NCBI GenBank assembly: GCA_940671915.1
Contig: CALNVZ010000218.1
Span: 359,472 to 423,471, forward strand
Direction: 5' to 3'
DNA from: Paracentrotus lividus
Lineage: Eukaryota; Echinodermata; Echinoidea; Camarodonta; Echinidae
Length of the DNA: 64,000 nucleotides
The notes beneath the pieces were generated by a model. The model was given only the letters and a program-made list of their open reading frames with translations. It searched no databases and was not told where the DNA came from. Shown here in pieces: positions 34,903 through 45,312 of this stretch. Position numbers and translations under genes: made by a program. Numbering within the stretch: the stretch's first letter is position 1; each line of letters starts with the position of its first letter.

Positions 34903-36890
34903 ATGTTCAATCCTATATACATCTCTCTCATTCTCTCATTCTCTCCCCCCCCCTCTCTCTCTCTCTCTATCTATCTCTCTCTCTCTCTCTCTCTCTCTCC
35001 CCCTCCTCCCCCCCTCTCTCTCTCTCCTCTCCTCTCTCTCTCTCTCTATCTATCTCCCCCCTCTCTCCTCTTCTCTTTCTCTCTCTCTCTCTCTTTCTCT
35101 CTTCTCTGCCCATCTCTCTACCATCTCCTGTCCTGTCCTACATGATAGTCACCTCCTCTTTGATCCCTATCACCCCCTCATCATGCTCCTTACCAAACCA
35201 AGCAAACATCCCCATCTCATTTCATCACTCTAAACCCTTCTTCTCACTCTACTGTGTGTCAAAGTCACCTCTCGTCTGCAGCATCAAGGGCTCAAATATC
35301 AACTATTACTGATATTGGAAAAATAGCATTTATTGCGAAATCGGATCATACTAGACTTTATTGAACTTCATTTTAAGCACTTCTTATTGTGTATCGGAAA
35401 TATATTTGTTTGCATTGGATGATATATCGAACTCGTCTATGTATATTGCAATCATCTTTATTAACTGGTTTTGAATGGTCACGTACACTGTCCGCTTGTT
35501 TCATGATTAACCACTTTCTTTTAAAGGGAGTGCTGTAAAATACCTTTAACAAAATCTTTAGTTGGAATTTGTTGAGAAATAGACAGTAAACTTACATTAT
35601 TTTAGAATTATCATAGAGTTTCAAGGAATTCTGCATGTTTCACTGTAAACCAATCATAGTCCTTGTTTGCAAATTTGCATCGATCTAAATATTAATGTTT
35701 ACCAGCTCTGGAACAGAAATCATAAAAGACACCCAATAGAAGTATCAAGTCTGCCTCTATTTTCCGTTATGACGTCATGAATGTCATCATATTGGTGTCT
35801 GACATGATGGTTTGTATCGATGTTGTCATGGATAAGATTCAATAGGGAGTTTGTACACGTGTCGCCTAAAGAGGAGGAGAGGTAAGGGTGGTATCTCACT
35901 TCGGAAGACGTCTCCGCGACGGATTCGTCTCCGCGACGGATAAAAAGTATTAGAGACGTCTCCGCGATAATTTTCAAAAACTCAGACAAAGGAATTTCAA
36001 AGAACGGTCTCAAGTAGTTTTCGCGACTCATTTAACGTCCCGGAGAAAGTCTCGGAAACGTCTCCGCGACAAGATTGAAAAAATTGTCGCCGAGACGTCT
36101 CGAGACGTTTTCATGAATCGCGGGAAACAACTTTGAGACGGTTCTTGAAATTGCTTTGTCACAGTTTTTTTTTTTTTAATGTCGCGGAGAGATCCGGAGA
36201 CGTCTTATAATAGTTTCTATCCGTCCGCGAAGAATACCACCCTAATTAAGAATGAAAGCATTTATCAAACAATAATTGGTGGCTTCTTCATGCGTGACGC
36301 TCAAAGCTCTTGAGAACTTTTAATACTTCATCTCAGCCGCCCGGTCAACTGCAACAAGTGGCGAGAAGAGTTTTGTGTGGTCGTTATATCTGGTGCGATC
36401 ATGGGAAGTCGGGGCAAAATTGGAATTCGGACTTTTGTATACGAATTGTTTTACGATCATTGTACACCATTTTTGTTCACTGACAAAGAAAAAAGTTGTT
36501 TTTTTTCCTCAATTTTGTGTACGTGTCCTCGACAAGTAAAATGTATTGCTTTAAATTTGGAGGCATGAGGTCATCAACTTATTTTTCTATAGGGGTTCAA
36601 ATTTTTTTTATTACATGTAAAGTCAATGCTTCATTTGTCGGAGAGGACGTTTTTGACAGAACGTGATTTGACAACATTGTAACGTGAACTATGTCTGAAA
36701 AAATAAATGGATGTGGGTGAAGTAAACGTTATAAGTTTTTGGCATATATACAAGTGTTCATACAGACAAAAACATTGTTCATCAAGTGATGTCTAACTAC
36801 GCGTAAAACCATCGATTTTGGAGAGGACATTTTTGACAGAATTGGCACCCGATTTTTGGTTGATGTCACAAAAAATCAAATTAATTCTAG
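34903..36890. repeat. 2.0 kb duplicated block C' (copy after the gap)
   Basis: Begins at the first base after the Ns with the same ATGTTCAATCCTATATACAT that starts block C, then the CT tract (about 34920-35110), the shared non-coding segment, the MITE at 35886-36242 and the same closing TCAAATTAATTCTAG. Most differences from block C are one-base indels. Frames across the CT tract (up to 146 codons, one including the N run) are low-complexity serine/leucine translations, not genes. Confidence 0.88.
35886..36242. mobile_element. PIF/Harbinger-like MITE, copy 2
   Basis: The better preserved of the two copies: GGGTGGTATCTCACTTCGG at the left and the inverse of GGGTGGTATTCTTCGCGGAC at the right, flanked by TAA at 35883-35885 and 36243-36245. 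Same four CGTCTCCGCGA units and same CCGGAGACGTCTTATAATAG near the right end. Being within the duplicated 2.0 kb block, it is not an independent insertion. Confidence 0.75.
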
Positions 36891-37747
36891 AATCTCTCTC
36901 TATTTGATGCAACAAAAAAAAAAAAAGAGATTGAAGAGGACAGAATATGATTCGTGATAAAGATAAAGAAGGTAGAAATGGAAAGAGAGAGAGAAGGGGG
37001 TAAGAGAGGGACAGAATAAAAGTAGACAGGAGCAATTATAGATTTGGATGGAAAGATAAAGATAATGATGCTTTTCCTACTGAACAATTGATTTGAATTT
37101 TCATAAATTTAAAACTCTCCTAGATCTTTAAAAAGGCAACAACAGTATAAGTGTTCGTCAACATTTTTTTTTTTTTTGAAGTGGCAATTGTCCACAATAA
37201 TATTACGAACAACAAGTGTAAGGATTTCACCAAGCCAATCACATCGTGGCTAATTTATGGCGTTACATGTGGAATGTATAAGATGAATAAGCACTGCGTA
37301 CGGTGATAATGATGATATCTTAATGAGATATGAAACCACCTTATAGCAAGTATTAGTTAAGAGCCAAAAATTGTATTGTAAAGGTAATGGTCTTGTACCT
37401 TACCCACGCCTCACCCCTCCCCTCAGCAAACACCCATGCGCAAACTATGAATCCACCAATATATTAGATTTTGCTATCAGTTATTGCGCGATTGTATTTT
37501 AAATATTACGTAATCTAACTTATTTCCTTAAAGGGCCCTGTTGCTAAAAAATTTTATGTCATGATTTCTCACTCTCACCCGCAATCTTCCTTTATCACTT
37601 TCTGTATTTTCATATATCTCTTCCTCGACCCCTCGTTTTTTTTTTTTGAGGTCGTATTAAAGATCATTAAGTATAATTACTCTTTACATTACATTACATT
37701 CGGGGGGGGGTCTCTCCATAAGCACATGCTATACAACTATATTTCCT
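36891..37747. other. Intergenic with A- and GA-rich patches
   Basis: No gene. GA-rich text at 36975-37020, an A run and T runs. Positions 37568-37640 (CTCACTCTCACCCGCAATCT ... CTCGACCCCTC) recur at 39787-39853 in the same orientation, one copy on each side of the transposon at 37757-38817. Confidence 0.55.
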
Positions 37748-37756
37748 GATAAATGA

Positions 37757-38817
37757 TAGCCTATCTGATATGCGCCGGGCTAGTGGGCAAGTTATTACTG
37801 GTCGCGCGAAGGAGACTGACTGACGGGCGAGGGCGTAGCCCGAGCGCCTATCATCACTGGTAAAGTCATCATTATGCATATGGTTATCGTATGCGTGACG
37901 TACTTCTTTTTATGCATCATTCATGAGACGACCCTTATATATGACGATCAACCTTATTTATTCAACCAATCAAATATCATCACAAAGCTCCGATTTTTTG
38001 GTCGAGTTCATTCATACATGGGTAGATTTAGAAGATCGTAAATTTCTTTCAATTTTTGATGTATTTAATTTTGTGTGACAATAAATAACCTCTTGTGTCA
38101 AACATTCTATTTTATTAGGAGTTTAAATGAACAATTATTTGTTTTTTCTAACATGTCGTACCCGCTTCGAAGTAGTTCGAAGTAGCACTAGCAAAATACT
38201 GCGTGGAGTAAGATCGAGGGGTCTTCCCTGAGACAGCTATAGCTGCCGAAGCTTCGGGCGAATTGCTTGCGCTGGCAGCGCGTGCAGCTAGCTTCGCTCG
38301 GTCGGAGAACGAATCCGAAGGAAGTCAAAAGACGATGCATGGTAAAGCCTGATAGATCACACTCTTTCAGAATCCAGTAGGCAAACTCACAAAAACATCC
38401 TCTACACTAAGTACCACCGAATATATTGCAGAAGCCTGCAGATCCTTAAAATCATCTATTTTGAGCCTTTGAGCTGCATTTTTCAAACTTCAAACTATAT
38501 TGGAAATCTCTCGCGAACGCCATTTTCCTCGATTCGAATTGTGAGCGAGTGAGCTCATTGATATTCATGACTACGTCATGTTTCAATCCTCATCGCTTAT
38601 TGGTCCGTGTTCGCAATCAGGTATAAATATTCATATCAAAGCGTAGCTGGGTTTCGTAGATTTTCTACGAACGAAACAAGGTTAATAAAAGAAAAATCAT
38701 TTTTCGTCTTCACCAGTGATGATAGGCGCTCGGGCTACGCCCTCGCCTGACGGAATCGGGCTTCGCCCTCGCCCGTCAGTAGTTTGCCCACTAGCCCGAC
38801 GCATATCGGATAGGCTA
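37757..38817. mobile_element. 1.06 kb DNA transposon with ~110 bp TIRs and perfect 9-bp target duplication
   Basis: The nine bases GATAAATGA stand directly before (37748-37756) and after (38818-38826) the element. Ends are TAGCCTATCTGATATGCG..GGGCTAGTGGGCAA on the left and the inverse of TAGCCTATCCGATATGCG..GGGCTAGTGGGCAA on the right. Inverted similarity extends to about 37866 and back to about 38707, including GACGGGCGAGGGCG.AGCCCG units and GCGCCTATCATCACTGGT. The right arm holds one extra GGGCGAAGCCCGA unit. Interior (about 37870-38700) has no ORF above 62 codons. A 9-bp duplication and long TIRs fit the MULE/MuDR group best; Merlin-type elements are an alternative. Boundaries are very secure, the superfamily less so. 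Confidence 0.9.
38571..38631 (+). promoter_or_regulatory. Promoter-like cluster inside the 9-bp-TSD transposon
   Basis: Reading right: CTACGTCATG (CRE-like) at 38571-38580, ATTGG (inverted CCAAT) at 38599-38603 and GTATAAATAT (TATA-like) at 38621-38630, with CGCCATTTTCC at about 38519. Spacing of the CCAAT and TATA boxes is that of a simple pol II promoter. No downstream ORF exists inside the element, so a transcript would run through the right terminus. AT-rich DNA yields TATA matches by chance; the combination is suggestive only. Confidence 0.3.
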
Positions 38818-38826
38818 GATAAATGA

Positions 38827-39720
38827 CAAGTGACATGGAACGGTGAAAATTGAATTAATTTATATCAACTCACAGATGGAGCGACTAGAAACGAATTACC
38901 CCTTTGACATAGGCCTACCATCATAATTCTGCTTGTTGGTAATTATTCATTGAGGAGTTGACCATGATCCAGTCACATTCCAGTCGAAAACTTTGTCTAT
39001 TTTTGTACGCACCACATCTTATGAAAATGATTAAAACGGCTGTTTTTAATACACCGTACGGGTACCGTATGGGAGGTGTGACTGCGACATTATAAACGAG
39101 TCACACTAGTGGAAAAGACAAAAGACCGACACCAAACCGAACAAATGAATGGCAAGCTAGTGGTCGGTTTGGAATCGGTTTCACATGGTGTGACTCGGTC
39201 ACTCGGCTAATACCGAGCGCAGAGATGGGGAAAACATCAGCAAATACTTGAACTTGACTTACATTTCAGGCAATATTTTTTTAACCACCTGATAAAATCA
39301 TAATCTCCTAAACATGTGGTGCTATGATCAGGAGTGGCAGCTCAATTTACCAAAAATATTAATTCACCATAGCAACACAGAGCGTGACAGTTACATAAAA
39401 GGCGCTTCCATTGCAGGACCGAGGCATTCATTTGATTTACAGATATTCTCCTCCAAGTGGGATACATTTCAACGGTTCATGTGTTGAAGATGATAAAGCA
39501 ATGAGTATTATTACATACTTGTGTTTGCATTTATAATATTATTCCTCCATGTGGGATATTTTAACTATCTCTTGACTGTGTATCAGTATCACACTATTTG
39601 AGAATTATGAATAGCTCACGCTAGAAACATTAGTAAGATAATGTAATATATAGTTTTATTTAGTTTGTATAGTTGCAAGTTCTAACGTTCTCTATCCCCT
39701 TTCACAATCTATCTTTCTTC
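38827..39720. other. Intergenic with a small palindrome
   Basis: TCACACTAGTGG...ACCGACACCAAACCGA at about 39094-39140 is an imperfect inverse of TCGGTTTGGAATCGGTTTCA CATGGTGTGA at 39163-39203, so about 110 bp can fold; it may be a decayed miniature element. Otherwise plain AT-rich DNA without a gene. Confidence 0.5.
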
Positions 39721-39722
39721 TT

Positions 39723-39724
<2 letters not shown>

Positions 39725-39761
<37 letters not shown>

Positions 39762-39900
39762 TCCTCTTCCTCTCTCACACATCTTTCTCACTCTCACCCG
39801 CAATCTTCCTTTATCACTTTCTGTATTTTCATATCTCTTCCCTCGACCCCTCTTTCACTACATCTCTCTCTAATGCTCTCTCTCTCTCTCTCTCTCTCTC

Positions 39901-39936
<36 letters not shown>
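39725..39936 (+). repeat. CT-rich microsatellite cluster
   Basis: Two CT dinucleotide tracts (39725-39758 and about 39876-39936) surround the second copy of the CTCACTCTCACCCGCAATCT sentence at 39787. Frames through it are artefacts of composition. Confidence 0.92.
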
Positions 39937-39937
<1 letters not shown>

Positions 39938-42170
39938 ATTTCTCTTTACCCCTCTTTAACAAAAATTTGAAGACTTATGATTGTTTGGTGGCATAAATAT
40001 TCTATATTGTTCATTGGTTATAGCAAATACACAACCTTGTTATCTCTTTTCACTTATTTTAAGTATTATTATGGACAGAGACCGAAAGTCAAATCATGCC
40101 ATGTCAACAAAGTTTACATTCCATGTAATTTATTCAGCACATGATGTGTATTGCACATATTTCTAATAGAAAACAGAATGATTTGGTAAAATCTACAATT
40201 ATTAAGGCAATCTCATTGAAAAAGAGGTTACACAAAGGCTTTAAATAGCAAAAATTGAGAAAATATTGGTTGAAATGTCATCATGAAAGACTTGATTTTA
40301 TGTAATTCAGGTTTTGATTAAAAGCAAATTCTTTTTTTTTCCCCTTGTATTTTCCTGCTTTTTTATTGTTCTTTACTTCCCTCCTTTTTGTTTTTCTCTT
40401 CCCTTCCCTTCCTTCGAATTCTATATTTTGTTTGTTCTTTCTCTCCCTCTACCCCCCCCCCCCTTTTTTTTCAGAATGTATTAGAATACAGTTTGAGATA
40501 CGTCTTGAGACTTTCAAGAATGAAACGATTGACTCTCTCCTCAATATGATTCCGATTTTTCATGTTTATTTAGGTACTAATGCATTTGTGCGTTTCATAA
40601 TATGTGCACCACCAACATTCATATATCTAAAGAGGCCTACTCGGTCGAAAACTTCTTACTATTTTTTCTTCTTTTATTTTTTGATCAGTGTAGATAGCAT
40701 GCATCAAGATGAGAATGAAATATTAAGAAATATATGTAACTGAACGATGAATCTCATGCCCAGGGCAGTTTAAAAACTAAACTACTCTATGACCCGATTT
40801 GTCCTTTCTTCCAAATATATCCGATGACACTTGCAGCTGATCATCTAACTATCAATCTACAAGCATTCTCTGTCATCAAAGCTTCAAAGATCCAACCTGC
40901 AGAAGAGAATTTTGAAAGGAAGAAAAAAAAGGACTGTGAAGAACTTCTTTGAAAATTGCTCGAGAAGTGCTTATTCATTGAGTAAAATACCTAACTTCAT
41001 TGTCAACCATGAAAGATCTTATTTGATACCAAGCTGACTAAGAATAACAATATTTCATGGTCCATAGAAGGGCAAGTCCAAAGCTATTTGTTTCCATTTT
41101 TGTGTCAAGTGTGTCAGTGAGGTTTTAAAGGTACATATAATGTATCATACATCACCACAAAGTGTATGAAATAAACTTAACGCAAATGAGGTCAAAAAGT
41201 CATTTCAAGGTCACATGACGTCACAAGGCATTAAAAATGCTATTTTAAACCAATATTTTAAAGGTTTGTTATAGGAATACAACCAAAAAGTACATATTTT
41301 CTGTTTCAATATCATCTTGGCTTCCTCTGGTGAAAATATCACAAACCTAGCACATAACTTCCCATATTTTTATTCTTAAAGTATTCATGTCTTAGAAGTA
41401 GTCTCACAAAAGTTACTGAGCTGATGTAAAATAATAAATTTTTATTACTCTCCCTCCCACCTCAAGTAATGAACAAAATATTTTTTTTACAGTAACGTGT
41501 TGTACATAGTTCTTTTTGTTTTATTAGCAGGTTTTTTTTTACACAACATGTTGCTACGCCTTGGCCACACCAAATATTTAATGGAAAATATTTCATGGAA
41601 TAATTGTCCCTGTGTTACGTTTCCAGTGTGTTTACATGTCATATTTTATAAACTTCGACCTTGCCAGAAAACGGGAGGCTATATTGGCATTAAGATATGT
41701 ATTTACAAAGTTAATTACATGGTTAAGAAGAATGTGACTATGCAAGTTTTTATCTGCTCTTTAATTAAATTCCTAGTATTATGTGAACGAATTCAAATTT
41801 AAAAACACCATTTTTTTTATGGTCCCATGTGTTACGAATGAATAAATTATCATAAATTAAGAATGAATTGAGTTATTTCAATTATTGTTTTATGATTTTG
41901 TTGAAGGTTCTTAGTACCTTCAAATATACATAAGGATTGGGATTTTCAATTTAAGATCTATAAAAAAGCCTATTTCCTAATGTCCCGTTGTTACACTGCA
42001 AATAGCGTGAACTTGCCCAAAAGCTTCAGAGATAAACAGAAAACTGAGTAAATACACGGGAAATTGATTCTTATTTCAATGAATGAAAAATGAAATTAAC
42101 ATGCTATAACAGAGGTAACTGAAGGATTCCTACTAGATTTCAGCAGATAAGCTGACTTGGTTGGTAAGTG
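39937..42170. other. Intergenic AT-rich DNA, no supported gene
   Basis: The 132-codon frame at 40345-40743 starts in a T/C-rich tract (phenylalanine-leucine-serine N-terminus over a C run at 40452-40463) and has no motif or splice context. Between about 41110 and 41420 the text (TCAAGGTCACATGACGTCAC, GGTGAAAATATCACAAACC) resembles the interior of TTAA-type MITEs, but no terminal pair was found. The 101-codon frame at 41497-41802 is likewise featureless. Confidence 0.45.
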
Positions 42171-42343
42171 CAGTGCATTCCTGTTATATGAGGTGCTCAG
42201 GACGAAGCCACTTACCTGTTATAATGAAATTTGTTATACTGAAAAATTTGAGATATAGGACACGTTCTACTGTTTGATATTGGGACTGGGAGATTTGCCT
42301 TGAATCTTGTGGTATCTGTGCTCATTATAACAGGAGTAGACTG
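42171..42343. mobile_element. Pogo/Tigger-like MITE, 173 bp
   Basis: Left end CAGTGCATTCCTGTTATATG AGGTGCTC; right end is the inverse of CAGTCTACTCCTGTTATAAT GAGCACAG. Ends starting CAGT with CCTGTTATAA-type text, and internal TATAATGAAATTTGTTATACTGAA, follow the pattern of pogo/Tigger-derived MITEs. TA follows the right end; the left neighbour is TG, so the expected TA duplication is only half preserved. Non-coding. Confidence 0.65.
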
Positions 42344-42393
42344 TATCTATTATTTCTTATATTTCTCTACATTGTGTATATTAAAAAAAAAAA

Positions 42394-42549
42394 AGGGTAA
42401 TCCCACTTTTAGAGGGCCCATATTCCAAGCTCTTTTGTTTTTGCTGTTCATATGTAAAGGTGAGTGGTTCGTCTTTAATATATGATAGAAGTGAATATAA
42501 AAAATAGATGAGCTGGGAATATGGCCCCTCCAAAATGGATTACCTTTTT
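42394..42549. repeat. Inverted pair of a GAGCTTGGAATATGG repeat
   Basis: 42394-42437 (GGTAATCCCACTTTTAGAGG GCCCATATTCCAAGCTC) is an imperfect inverse of 42507-42549 (GAGCTGGGAATATGGCCCCT CCAAAATGGATTACC). A third copy lies at 44268-44310. All appear to be sub-terminal pieces of the same pogo-like family as the end at 44349. Confidence 0.6.
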
Positions 42550-43133
42550 CGATACGCACTGAATATTTCGTTTAATTTCTCCACATCCACAAACAGCACT
42601 CACCAGAAATCCATTCATCTGTCTCATAGAGGAGGGGCTTGGAGGGTACTGGTTGCTAGTAGCGATCCTAGTTGTAGACACACCTCCATGGTGAGTGTGA
42701 TGCCATGTACCATGAGATCTCGATTCCATTCTTGACCTAACCTGTTAGAGATGGAAAGTCTGACAAGGTTAAAATTAAGAGGTAGATGAATGATTTACCA
42801 GGGCCAGTAAAACAAAGGTTTGTGATTATTGCAAATTTGAAAAGAATGGTTGTAATCGGTTACTGATAAGATTTTTCAACAAAAATCGGAGGCATGCAAC
42901 AACAATTGTGATTGGCTATTGCATTTGTGACTGATTGAAAAACTTTGTGTTATAAATCTCCCAGGACGAGTTGCATGTTATAGTTTTGAGATGTCGTTGC
43001 GAAACAGAGAATAATAATTATAGGTTTAAAGTATAAGAGGAACAGTTCCTGCACTCGGTAGCAATCCCATGACGAGTGAGTATTGGAAGAGGTTCTGAGG
43101 AGACAGCATTTTATAATAAATTGGGCCCTGTTT

Positions 43134-43192
43134 GGAAGTTGAACCCAAGACTTCTTCACAATAAGAGGAGTGCTCTGCATGAGAAACTTTAC
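43134..43192 (-). repeat. tRNA-derived SINE-like remnant
   Basis: On the minus strand the text reads GCAGAGCACTCC, then TCTTATTGTGAAGAAGTC, then TTGGGTTCAACTTCC. This matches a tRNA D-stem/anticodon-stem layout and a B-box-like GGTTCAAnTCC. The 5' half of a tRNA (A box proper) and the acceptor stem are not recognisable, so it is not a functional tRNA gene. It could be a SINE head or a decayed tRNA pseudogene. Confidence 0.4.
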
Positions 43193-43444
43193 AATCTTTG
43201 CAAATATTTCCATTGTAATGCAGGCTTAAGATTACTTCAAAGCATATGACTCCCTTGAAATATAATTGTGGAGGGGGAACTTTTACCACGTTAACAAAGG
43301 GGTATATTAAATAACACACAAACAAATAGAAACAAACATGGGGATTACACTAACTCCATTTTTCAGACTGGTGATGTGAAAACATTTTGAAAATGATGAT
43401 GAACATCGGAGAATCGGAATAACTCAAAGGAAAATCTTGCTCAG

Positions 43445-43680
43445 GTGAACTAAAGAGAAAATAACTCCCATTTTCAGTAATGATCACAGACATGTTGACT
43501 GCTCTATTGTTTAGGCAGTGTTAACATCATCAACCTTGATCTACAAATCAGAACCTACACATCAGAATAGCTGATAAGAATAATTTGTACTGTAAGTGAG
43601 CTAAGGAACATGTTATTCCCATTCTCAGTATTGATTACAGACATTTTGACTGGTGTATTGTTTAGGCAGTGTCAACACAC
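43445..43680. repeat. Diverged tandem duplication, ~150 bp spacing
   Basis: GTGAACTAAAGAGAAAATAA / CTCCCATTTTCAGTAATGAT / TGTTTAGGCAGTGTTAACA at 43445-43530 recurs as GTGAGCTAAGGAACATGTTA / TTCCCATTCTCAGTATTGAT / TGTTTAGGCAGTGTCAACA at 43596-43680. Non-coding, old. Confidence 0.7.
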
Positions 43681-44258
43681 ATTAATAAGGTGATCAAAGA
43701 CTGTTATTAATATCTCAATATTGACGTCATATGAAAGTGACATAACCCTAGCACATCATCATCAGTCTTAGTTATCATAGTCAATTAGCATGTATGCTGA
43801 AGTAATTAGACCCAGCCACTTATTGTGTGAATTTATAATAGAAGGGAGAGTCCTTAGTAGAGCATAGGATAATTATCTTGTACTAGTATCAAAGGGTTAT
43901 AATGGGGATGGAACTATAAACAGTGGGGATTAATTTGACCCTTTGCAGAATGATGCAATAAACAAATGTATTATTTGTGACTCAACAGCTCATGACTGCA
44001 TATCAAAATTAAAGGTAATTTAATATTAGAGGAGCGATATTTCGAGCAATTATTTTAGAAATCTATATGTAATATAACAATTATGAATGATACCTAAATT
44101 CTACTATCTCAGGTGTCTTGCATTTCGTGCATTGGTACAAAATCCAAATTTTAGACAAACTTGCAAAAATGGGATTTTGTACTTGTTAACCATTATTTCC
44201 AAGTTATTTGCTTAAGATCATCGTTGCAAAAGAGAGGAGTTCTTCTTAAATTCAAATT

Positions 44259-44349
44259 GCCAAAATAAATGAGCTTGGAATATGGTTCCTCTAATATTGG
44301 ATGACCTATATTTCTATACACACATGGTCTGATAAGGGAGGTCGGACTG
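44259..44349. mobile_element. Terminus of a pogo/Tigger-like element
   Basis: On the minus strand this begins CAGTCCGACCTCCCTTATCA (44349 downward), preceded by TA at 44350-44351 as expected for TA target duplication. It continues to the GAGGAACCATATTCCAAGCTC block shared with 42.4-42.55 kb. The opposite end was not found, so the element is truncated or its mate has diverged. It lies only about 15 bp after the predicted exon ending at 44365, that is, in the 3' part of that gene. Confidence 0.6.
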
Positions 44350-44364
44350 TACAGGTACATGCTT

Positions 44365-44601
44365 TTACTCTTTAGAAAACTCAAATAAAAGCTTGATCTC
44401 TGACCTTTGACCTGTGTCACTGACGCATGTCTGATACAGGACTTTGACGATGGGTTGACTCTTCAGCTGGACTTCTGATACAACGCCCTCTGGTGATGGA
44501 GACGGGGAAGGTTGATGGGGAGATGGAGAAACTGTTTGTTCTTTGTTCATAGAGGGAGCTCTTCCACTTAGGAGTTTGGTGTCTATGCCCAGCAGCCAAA
44601 T
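44365..44601 (-). CDS. Putative 3'-terminal exon of an unidentified host gene
   Basis: On the minus strand a clean acceptor, TTTTTTCTCCTTAG, ends at 44602 and is followed by coding-like sequence. Two frames are open. Phase 0 reads IWLLGIDTKLLSGR... then SPSPHQPSPSPSP and VKVLYQTC, ending TAA at 44365. A second frame, entered if the preceding exon supplies one base, reads LAAGHRHQTPKWKSS, RTNSFSISPSTFP and CIRSPAEES, ending TGA near 44417. The upstream exon ends with one extra base after its best frame, which favours the second frame. Either way this is a short serine/proline-rich C-terminus, probably disordered. Product not recognised. A pogo-like end follows within 20 bp. GC content is above the surrounding DNA, as expected of coding sequence. 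Confidence 0.45.
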   Translation of the reverse strand: MWLLGIDTKLLSGRAPSMNKEQTVSPSPHQPSPSPSPEGVVSEVQLKSQPIVKVLYQTCVSDTGQRSEIKLLFEFSKE

Positions 44602-45053
44602 CTAAGGAGAAAAAACATGGTTTTCCATGATATTTTTGCCGTCAGCAAGAATGTGCTCAACTATATATCCTATACACTAATCGAATGATTACTTCAACCC
44701 TGGACTTCACACTATACCCTGTAACGGCTTGTATTTTTGTCGACCGTATAATGTCACAAAAATGCATTTTTCAGTCTCCGACCAACTTTGACGTCACCAT
44801 CCAAAACATGTGACTTGGGGTTTGAACCTTTGTTTGATCGGCAATCAGTTTGGAGGCTAGTTTCCTTTTCAATAATTAAATTTTATGGTACTTTCTCTGA
44901 ATAGGGCTGATACGAATCGGACCGGGGTTTCGAATCTCAGTCACGACTTGTGGATGAATCAATGAATATATTGATTCATCCAGTAGATTTGACAATATTA
45001 GTCCTTATGAATGTTTTACTGGAAATGAAGAAAAATTGTAACTATGAACTTAC

Positions 45054-45312
45054 AATTTTCTGAACTCGGAACGTTCACCAGCTGCTTCTGGCTGCTTGGA
45101 GCTTTCATCAGGCCAATGAGCGACTCCGACAAAACGTTCAGCTTTCCAACGTCGATTTGCAAACAAAAGTCAGTCGACCGTATCGTCCACTTGATTCACC
45201 AGGGGCGGAATATTAGTCACGTGAGAGACGGCTTGGAACTTCCCGTAGAATCTTGGTCCCAGGCGTGAGATAACTGAAACCGTAAACCTCCTCTACTGAC
45301 ACAACAACAGCC
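45054..45312 (-). CDS. Putative internal exon, apparently with two 1-bp frameshifts
   Basis: On the minus strand, acceptor TGTGCATTTTTTAAAG ends at about 45313 and donor GTAAGT begins at 45053. Between them three successive frames look protein-coding: VVVSVEEVYGFSYLTPGTK with ILREVPSRLS, then VTNIPPLVNQVDDTVD, then FCLQIDVGKLNVLSESLIGL with MKAPSSQKQLVNVPSSEN. Single-base changes near 45225 and 45167 would join them. In this assembly, where duplicate blocks differ mostly by 1-base indels, sequence error is a likely cause; a young pseudogene is the alternative. No family is recognised. The last segment looks like an amphipathic helix followed by a loop. An intron of about 450 bp separates it from the exon at 44365-44601. 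Confidence 0.42.

Noticed and set aside
40345..40743. 132-codon plus frame
   Set aside because: The first third is pyrimidine-tract low complexity and the rest has no motif or splice signal.
41110..41420. Second TTAA-type MITE
   Set aside because: Interior text is similar in style, but no paired termini with flanking TTAA were found.
43134..43192. A functional tRNA gene
   Set aside because: Acceptor stem and a proper A box are missing; it fits only a SINE head or tRNA pseudogene.
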